A DNA stretch of 5,143 nt from assembly GCF_900119485.1 (NCBI RefSeq), contig NZ_FPJZ01000036.1, positions 1 to 5,143 of the forward strand. The letters run 5' to 3'. How positions within the stretch are numbered: the stretch's first letter is position 1; each line of letters starts with the position of its first letter. The position numbers and the translations under genes were made by a program. The notes beneath the pieces were generated by a model that did no database searches, had not been told where the DNA came from, and worked only from the letters and a program-made list of their open reading frames with translations. This document shows positions 1-5,143 of the stretch, piece by piece. The stretch comes from Thermoactinomyces sp. DSM 45891 (GTDB taxonomy: Bacteria > Bacillota > Bacilli > Thermoactinomycetales > Thermoactinomycetaceae).

Positions 1-3000
1 CTAATAAATTGTGAAACCGACTTGGTGGCAGATTGGGTTGCTTTCTTGACATTGTTTACAATTTTCTTGACGGCGGGCTTGACCACTTTTTTGACAACAT
101 TCTTCACCTTGTTCACGATCTTTTTAACCGTCTTCTTCACCTTGTGATAGGCCTTCTTGACGGTAGTATAGACCTTCTTCGCTACCTTTTTAACCTTGTT
201 GTAAACTTTTTTGACTCCACTTTTGACTTTATTGTAGGCTTGTTTCACTCCAGAAGCTACGGTGTTATATACTTCTTTGGCCCCGGAAACAACGGCGTTT
301 CCGACTGACTTGGCTTTGTCCCATAATTTGCCCCAGAAATGACCGTCTGGGTCACTATTGGAGATCGGATTTCCTCCAGCATAGCCATATAAGTTGTAGT
401 TCCCTGTATCCATCATAAGAGCTAGATGGGCTCCTGCTCCGTTATAAGAGTCACTCGTTAGGAATCGTCCTTCTCCCGGACGATAATCACGGAATCCGAG
501 ATCGTACGACTTCGTATTCGGGTCCCAGCGTTTGCCTTCATACCGGAAGGGATTATACATGTCCTGATCGGGCTTGGTTGCGTCAATCTTATCGACACCC
601 GTGAACATGTCTTTGTCGTCTTCACCGTAAGGAGTATATCCGTACGTGCTGCGGATATTCCCTTTCTCATCTGTCAACATTTCGATGCCATGATTCCCTG
701 CTTCGAAGTAGGAAAGTTCTTTCGTATCCTCTTTGAGCATGGTCATCCGTTCTCCCCATGCGGAGTAGGTGTAAGATCTGGTTACTTTCCCAGCTACTTC
801 TTCAGATAGGACTTGATCACTTGTATCCAAGTAGTTAAAGGTAGTCGTCTTTTCATTGGCTGTCCCTACTTTTTCGATCTTGGCTGTGGTACGGTCGAGT
901 GGATCATAAGCGAAACGGGACTTGATGGTAGTAACCTTATCCTTATCCAATTTCGTATGCTCAATCGTCCGATCAAACTGGTCGTAGGCGAAGGTTTCTT
1001 TGTCTTTGCCATCGGAGGTAATTTTCTCTACACGGCCCATCGCATCGTAGATATATTTAGATGCGAGTCCTGCTTCGGTTTCTTCGATGAGACGATTTTT
1101 ATCGTACTTATAGGTAGAGAGTATACCGTCTTTTGTTTTTTGCACGAGGTTGCTATTTGCATCAAGGACGTACTCCTCGGTGGAGGTTTGGGTTCCGGAT
1201 TTATCATAGCGGACAAGTCGATCTCGCGGGTCGTATGTGTACGCGTATGTGTTGTTGATTGGCTTGTTGTTCGCATCGAGACCGGTATAGACGTCCTTGG
1301 TTGGATTTCCATGCAAGTCGTACTCGTAGATATGTTTTTGTAAGGAAGTCCCGTTTGTTTTCTTGGTTTCCCACTGTGCCATGGAGCCGTCTACGTTGTA
1401 TTGATAATCGGTTACGGTTCCGTTTGGTTTGGTCTCTTGCTTGGTTTGTCCGCTTACCGTGTATTGATAATTATAGATTTGTGGCTTGTCCTGAGCCGAT
1501 TTCTTTTGTGAGTACTGCGTGACTTGATCTAAGCCATTGTAACTGTACTCGGAGATATTGTTCGAATACTCCTGTTTGAGTAGGTTCCCGTGAACATCGT
1601 AGTCATATTGGATGCCCCGTTTGACGATCCCATCGACCACTTCCTGTACCTCTTTCACTTGGTTGAGAGGGGTATAGGCGGTACGATACTCGTCCACTTT
1701 TTTATTACTACTAGAATCCTTCATGGAAACGATGTTGTCGTTTATGTCATAAACGTACTCAAACTGTTTTCGCTCGGTATCGGCTGAGCTACCTTTGTTT
1801 TGTAGCCCTTCATCCACGTTTTTCTTCAGTTTGCCATCTTGATAGTAATCCCACGTCATCTTCCGTTCAACTTTCCCGTCGGAGCTAGTTATGACACGTT
1901 CTACTTGGTTTCCGATTTGGTTATAGTCGTAGGTGGTTTTAACACCCCAGCTATCTGTAACGGTTTTTAGCAAACCATTGTCATAGTAGGTGAAAGTGGA
2001 TACATTTCGCTCCGTTTGTCCTTCGGAAGGAGGAGTGCTCACTGAGGTGACATTGCCTACTTCGTCGTAGTTGTAGATGATTTTCTGCTCTTCCTTGAAA
2101 CGCGGATTCGAGCTGTTTGGATCGCGTGGAAAGATGATCTCTTTCACACGACCTAGGTCATCGTAGGTTTTCTTTTGCACGAAGTCGTCCGCATAAGGTG
2201 TAGCGGTTCCACGTGGTGGATCAACTTGGATCACATTCCCTACTTTGTCATAGGTGTAACGGGTGGTACGGGTCTTTCCAGACTGGTAAGGTGTTTGCTC
2301 TTCCGCTACAAGTCCTCGAATATTGTACGAAACTTTATGGACGTTTCCTTCTTTATCTTTGTTTTCGATGGTCTTCCCGTCCGCATCATACACGGTTTCA
2401 ATCGATTTTCCATCGACATCCGTTGCTTTGATCGGATTGTTATTTAAATCAAAGGTAGTCGTGGTCACATAGTCATTTGGGTTGTCAGGAGTGAGATTTC
2501 CCTTTGGCTGTGTCACTTTCACCTGATTTCCGACAGAGTCATACTCATACGTGATTTTATGCCCTTGACTATTGATGATGGCTACAAGCTGATTCAACTC
2601 GTTATACTCATACTTCGTGGTGTAGTCATCTGGATCGTCAGTGAGGTTTCCTTTCGGCTCCACTTCTTTGATCAGATTCCCTAGCACGTCATAGAAGTAC
2701 GTAGTCTTCTTTTCTGGATCACTTGGATTGTCTTTTGGTTCGATTTCCTCGATCATGCGATCATACTCATCATATTTGTAACGGAATTTCGCACCTGTAG
2801 GAGTTGTTTTTTCAATCACATTATCGCTGGCATCATAAACCGGTGCCGGATTGACGATGTATTCTCCCTTAGCTTGATCCTTCGGTATTTTGGCATCAAG
2901 TGGACGACCGAAGACATCAAAGTTGAAAGTAGATGTTTTCCCTTGGGCATTGGTAGACGATATCACTTGCCCAAAATCATCGTACTGGGTAATGGTTGTC

Positions 3001-5143
3001 TCTCCTAAGGAATTCGTCACTTTCTTCGGCTTTCCTGTTACATCGTAGCCGAAGTCGGAGGCATCTGGATCACCAAAGGTCGTCGTTTTGCCGTTGGCAT
3101 TGGTGATACTTTTGACGAGATCGGTATTTCCATAGTAAGTAGTTGTCGTTTTGTTTCCTTCGGTGTCTTCAACCGATACCAGGTTGCCTAAGGTGTCATA
3201 CGTATTTTTCGTGACACGACCTTCTGGTGACGTGATTTGAATCAATTCAGCTATGTGCTTGTTCATCGAGTACTGATAGGCGTAGCGAATGGATTTTCGC
3301 TTGGATGAATCCGAGATTGCATTATTGACTGGATCTGTCATGGTCAACACATTGCCCATTTCATCATAGGTCCAAGTCGTAATGGCTCCATTCGGATCTT
3401 TTTTCCACGTCACGTTTTGATTGGCATCATATTGATACTCTGTCACATTTCCCTTGGCATCGGTTGTCTTGATGAGATTCCCTTTATCGTCCATGAGATA
3501 CTTGGTGGAGTTTCCTTTTAAATCGGTTTCGATTCGCTCTTTATCCTTATACGTATAGGTGATGATCTCCTTTTCCCGATTGGTCATCTTACTCACACGG
3601 TGCTTATTTTCACCATCTGTATAGTAGTCAAACTTGGTAATGTGACCTTTTGGGTCCTTGATTTGATTGATGACGTTGGTAGAGAGCAGGTCATAAACGA
3701 ACTCGTACGACTTTGCTACATTCGTTCCTGCTCCATCCGTAAACTTAACAAGACGATTCGAAGCATCGTACGTAAATTCAATGACTTGTTGCGGCACATC
3801 GGACAAGGTTGGTTTGACCGCTTTGATTTGCGAAACTTTGTGGTTGTCGTTGTACTCGATAGTGAGAGTTTGTCTGCCTGCTGCATCAGTGATGTAACGT
3901 AACATTTTCACAGGCTTATTCTGGATCGTTCTCTCCTCATAGGTGTACTTGAGAAGATTCCCTGTTTGATCGGATGCTTCTGTGATATATCCTTTCTCAT
4001 CAAAGAAGAACTGCGAACGGTTCGGTTCCGTAATCACCCACTTCTTACTACTTGAGCCGCCATGTAGATATTGAAGGTACAACTCGTCTCCCGGTTGCGA
4101 TTTGAATTCTTTCGCTTTGGAGTCCCATGTGAAGGTATGGCTCGTCCCATCACTATCTAATAGATTCATCGATCCTTGTACGATTTGACCTTGTTTATCC
4201 ATATAGACTTGATTTTCCATCGAAGAGCCAAGGCGGATAAAGCTAGAAGTATCAAGGGACCAACCAGCCCCGATCACTGAATCACTCGTGTCTAAACTGT
4301 TGTACGTAAGATCCACTGTGGTCATGAAATCTCCGCGAGATGGATTGCTGAAGGCGGAGTAGCTAAAGTTGGCATTTCCTCGATATAAATTCATGCTTGC
4401 GCTACTACCTGTACCTGTCGCTTCGTCCGTAGAAGCATGGTTCTCATCCACTCCTAAGTCCTTCCCACCATTCGGATCTTCCACCATGACAAATTGGTTC
4501 AAAGTTGGAATCGGGTCTTTACTCTTCGATAACCAAGTTCCGTTTAGCTTCAAATCCCATTGGAGGATAAGGCCCTCACGTAATTGGTTTGGCTGGCTAA
4601 TGGCAGGAGCTTTTACTCTTCCTCGAACGGTAATCGTATCACCAGGCGGGATATTAACCGTAGCAACGGATTCATTGCCATTTGCATCAATCGGTTTAAA
4701 TTCGGCTCCGATACAGTTATCTTCGGTCGTCCGGTCCGTTCCGTTAGGGAGTGCCCAGTGGCAACCAAGTGAATCGGTGCTACCACTCCATGCTGTATCG
4801 GTTGGATTAGATAGGGTAACCTCCACTTCATAGCTTTGGCCTGCCTTCATCGTAGTCGGTGTTTTCGGCGAGTAGTATGAATTGGCGGCTTTCTTATCGA
4901 TATAGACCACTTTTAGCTTCGGTTTTAGCTGTGGTGCAAGGGTCATCTCACTACTAACTGTGAGTAGCTTCTCTTTCGCTGTTTTGCTTCCTTCATCACT
5001 ATGACGGATCATGAGACCACGGTTCGATGATCCATCTTTGACCCATCTTTCGGCGGCGGTCGTTACATCCCAATTGAGCCATTTTGGATCGTTGGTGACA
5101 TTTGTCACGTAATCGAGCACTGAGTGATGAAAGGCATCGTTGT
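1..5143 (-). CDS. RHS/YD-repeat polymorphic toxin-like protein, WapA/teneurin-like (internal fragment, both ends off window)
   Basis: The frame was translated codon by codon from 5141 to 3 and has 1713 sense codons with no stop. It is open at both edges, so start codon, signal peptide and C-terminus are not visible. Domains in order (fragment residues): DNRLRE-like tail 1-82, Ig-like domain 84-222, RHS N-terminal segment 251-393, about 45 YD repeats 394-1477, RHS-associated core 1478-1601 ending DPDGH, and a Lys/Val-rich repeat region 1619-1700. In this family the YD repeats spiral into a hollow beta-shell that encloses a variable C-terminal toxin, and the core cleaves the chain near DPxG. 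Such proteins are exported and act in contact-dependent competition. That role is inferred from the family; the toxin itself lies beyond the left edge, so its activity is unknown. There are only two cysteines in the fragment. No frameshift or degradation is seen, so the gene appears intact. The family call is very secure. A WapA-type name is plausible, but no symbol is assigned without the termini. Confidence 0.96.
45..287 (-). repeat. Lys/Val-rich 11-residue (hendecad) repeats after the RHS core
   Basis: This covers fragment residues 1619-1699. Successive units are SGAKEVYNTVA, SGVKQAYNKVK, SGVKKVYNKVK and KVAKKVYTTVK, then a 7-mer KAYHKVK, then KTVKKIVNKVK, an 8-mer NVVKKVVK, and PAVKKIVNNVK. 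Including K1700, 82 residues contain 27 lysines and a single acidic residue (E1623). The 11- and 7-residue spacing and alternating V/Y/K favour a long amphipathic helix with one strongly basic face, broken by P1689. A Ser/Thr-rich stretch (1701-1710) follows before the left edge. Similar K/V-rich linkers follow the core in other Gram-positive RHS proteins. The role is unknown; binding to anionic membrane, wall polymer or nucleic acid is possible. The corresponding DNA forms imperfect 33-bp direct repeats. Confidence 0.85.
339..710 (-). other. RHS repeat-associated core domain with terminal DPDGH
   Basis: This covers fragment residues 1478-1601. The conserved blocks are in the usual order: NHGIEMLTDEKGNIRSTYGY (1483-1502), TPYGEDD (1503-1509), FTGVDK (1513-1518), FRYEGKRWDP (1532-1541), YDLGFRDYRPGEGRFLTSDS (1546-1565), NLYGYAGGNPI (1583-1593) and DPDGH (1597-1601). 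In the family this domain plugs the shell and has an aspartyl-protease-like self-cleavage activity that frees the C-terminal toxin just after the final DPxG. D1564 and D1597 occupy the positions of the two conserved aspartates. The first DPxG is altered here to DSYNG, a recognised variant. Everything after H1601 is expected to be variable. The domain call is secure; cleavage is inferred. Confidence 0.93.
711..3962 (-). repeat. Tandem array of about 45 YD (RHS) repeats
   Basis: This covers fragment residues 394-1477. A unit of about 20-25 residues recurs, of the form (Y/F)-x-YD-x-x-G-x-(L/V)-x-x-x-x-(D/E)-x-x-G-x-x-(T/S). Clear examples are EYQYDANQNV (3431-3402), NTYDTLGNLV (3212-3183), TYFYDVLGNLI (2702-2670), RYTYDKVGNVI (2258-2226), IYEYDLHGNP (1328-1299) and KYIYDAMGRV (1058-1029). 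By hand count there are about 45 units. Several depart from the consensus, for example FGDPDASDFGYDV near 3080-3042. YD repeats form the strand spiral of the RHS shell. They are acidic and tyrosine-rich, in sharp contrast with the basic tail after the core. The repeats are divergent at DNA level, so the array is old. Confidence 0.95.
2064..2741 (-). repeat. Long-format YD repeats with Pro/Asp/Asn-rich insertions (PKGNLTxD type)
   Basis: This lies inside the YD array, residues 801-1026. Here the loop after the 'P-x-G' turn is lengthened by a Pro/Asp/Asn-rich insertion before the next aromatic strand. Examples are EPKDNPSDPEKK (801-812), EPKGNLTDDPDDYTTKY (828-844), QPKGNLTPDNPNDYVTT (878-894), DPPRGTATPYADDFVQK (974-990) and FPRDPNSSNPRFKEEQK (1004-1020). 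The second and third are close enough to leave visible DNA similarity (about 2620-2660 against about 2470-2510). That points to a local duplication of a unit of about 50 residues. Such extended loops probably project from the outside of the shell. Their function is not known. Confidence 0.75.
3963..4391 (-). other. N-terminal entry segment of the RHS shell (YNS...GAGWSL motif)
   Basis: This covers fragment residues 251-393. MNLYRGN (250-256), FSYSAFSNPSRG (259-270) and YNSLDTSDSVIGAGWSL (280-296) form the usual opening of RHS/teneurin-like shells, where a 'N-x-x-x-G-N' strand and a 'P-x-R-G...tYNS...G-x-GWS' block precede the first YD repeats. Strands such as HTFTWDSKAKEF (335-346) and WVITEPNRSQFFFDEKG (368-384) follow, and they resemble the 'body/header' strands that lead into repeat 1. 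In solved relatives this part caps one end of the cocoon. That structural role is carried over from the family. Confidence 0.75.
4476..4892 (-). other. Ig-like beta-sandwich domain with a cysteine pair, within the RHS protein
   Basis: This covers fragment residues 84-222. The pattern is that of an Ig-like/FN3-like or NBR1-type extracellular domain. It has a polar strand GQSYEVEVTLSNP (101-113) with a downstream aromatic W118, the turn PPGDTITV (165-172), and late strands with LQWDL (193-197) and QFVMVED (216-222). Such domains often bridge the N-terminal binding modules and the shell in secreted RHS proteins. C127 and C143 lie in the middle of the domain, 16 residues apart, and could form a disulfide outside the cell. 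A short Gly/Asp/Thr/Ser-rich linker (223-250) follows. The fold class is inferred from strand patterns. The exact family is not certain. Confidence 0.6.
4896..5141 (-). other. C-terminal part of a DNRLRE-like beta-domain within the RHS protein
   Basis: This covers fragment residues 1-82. The segment W24-D25-V26-T27 followed by W33 and a Gly/Asn turn (GSSNRGLMI, 37-45) matches the typical end of DNRLRE domains, which read roughly W-x-x-x-DVT-x-x-V-x-x-W-x-x-G-x-x-N-x-G. It is followed by SSE (63-65) and the closing strand PKLKVVY (74-80), comparable to the 'F-x-S-S-E...RPxLxVxY' end of the family. These domains are common N-terminal, probably adhesive or carbohydrate-binding-like modules of secreted Gram-positive RHS proteins. 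The first half of the domain is outside the window. The assignment rests on motif memory, not on a profile search. Confidence 0.7.

Noticed and set aside
87..212. Runs of six T on the plus strand (87-92, 207-212; also 1136-1141, 1698-1703, 3399-3404), considered as programmed frameshift sites, phase-variable tracts or terminators
   Set aside because: The frame is intact across every run, the in-frame contexts (such as GTC AAA AAA GTG) do not form a classic slippery heptamer, and no GC-rich hairpin precedes them.
33..308. Plus-strand frame of 91 codons giving a Leu/Phe/Asp-rich, membrane-like peptide
   Set aside because: It begins at TTG and is the exact codon complement of the Lys/Val-rich repeats (AAG to CTT, GTC to GAC). 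The hydrophobic look is a by-product of the sense strand, with no convincing ribosome site.
458..1312. Short minus-strand frames at 458-670 and 1028-1312 (and one at 4613-4831)
   Set aside because: They are in different phases from the main frame, overlap confirmed core, YD-repeat and Ig-domain coding, and give basic or low-complexity peptides with no motif.
813..1343. Plus-strand open frame of 176 codons, the longest closed frame in the window
   Set aside because: It lies wholly opposite clear YD repeats in the minus frame and its codons are exact complements of those codons. Its product has no recognisable domain; it stays open because of the repeated codon pattern on the other strand.
2175..2447. 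Plus-strand frames of 90 and 72 codons, overlapping each other
   Set aside because: Both are antisense to well-formed YD repeats. Two overlapping frames in different phases with no motif are typical shadows.
3600..3902. Plus-strand frame of 100 codons
   Set aside because: It is antisense to the first YD repeats (FTYDASNRL region) and has no protein motif.
711..3962. Regularly recurring similar segments, considered as a CRISPR array or non-coding tandem repeats
   Set aside because: The similarity is at protein level (YD units), unit length varies, the DNA copies diverge strongly, and the reading frame is open throughout.
4369..4833. Plus-strand frame of 154 codons
   Set aside because: It is opposite the Ig-like domain and the start of the RHS shell, whose motifs are clear on the minus strand. 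It has no recognised protein features.

Overview
The whole window is the inside of one very large gene on the minus strand. One reading frame (plus-strand triplets beginning at multiples of 3, read as reverse complement) stays open from position 5141 down to position 3. It gives 1713 complete codons with no stop, no frameshift and neither end of the gene in view. The product is a secreted or surface RHS/YD-repeat protein of the WapA/teneurin-like polymorphic-toxin class. Residue numbers below count from the first complete codon (5139-5141) and are not those of the full protein.

The layout from N- to C-terminus runs from right to left on the plus strand. First comes the tail of a DNRLRE-like beta-domain (4896-5141). 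Next is an Ig-like beta-sandwich with the only two cysteines in the window (4476-4892). Then follows the N-terminal entry segment of the RHS shell, with its YNS...GAGWSL motif (3963-4391), and about 45 YD repeats (711-3962). Within these lies a block of long-format repeats carrying Pro/Asp-rich insertions (about 2064-2741). The RHS-associated core ends in DPDGH (339-710). Last is a very lysine/valine-rich segment built mainly from 11-residue repeats (45-287), which continues off the left edge. A variable C-terminal toxin, followed by an immunity gene, would be expected beyond position 1, but neither is in this sequence.

The organism is probably a Gram-positive bacterium. The base composition looks moderate (roughly mid-40s % GC by eye), cysteine is almost absent from a large extracellular protein, and the DNRLRE + Ig + RHS architecture is typical of Bacillales and relatives. 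The core variant (YGYTPYGEDD, FTGVDK, SYNGAGAHLAL) resembles forms I associate with both Firmicutes and Actinobacteria. The species cannot be named.

There are no RNA genes, promoters, terminators, mobile elements or intergenic stretches. The plus-strand open frames and the short minus-strand frames are shadows of this gene. The parts most worth attention are the basic 11-mer repeat region between core and presumed toxin, the lone cysteine pair, and the undisclosed C-terminal payload.
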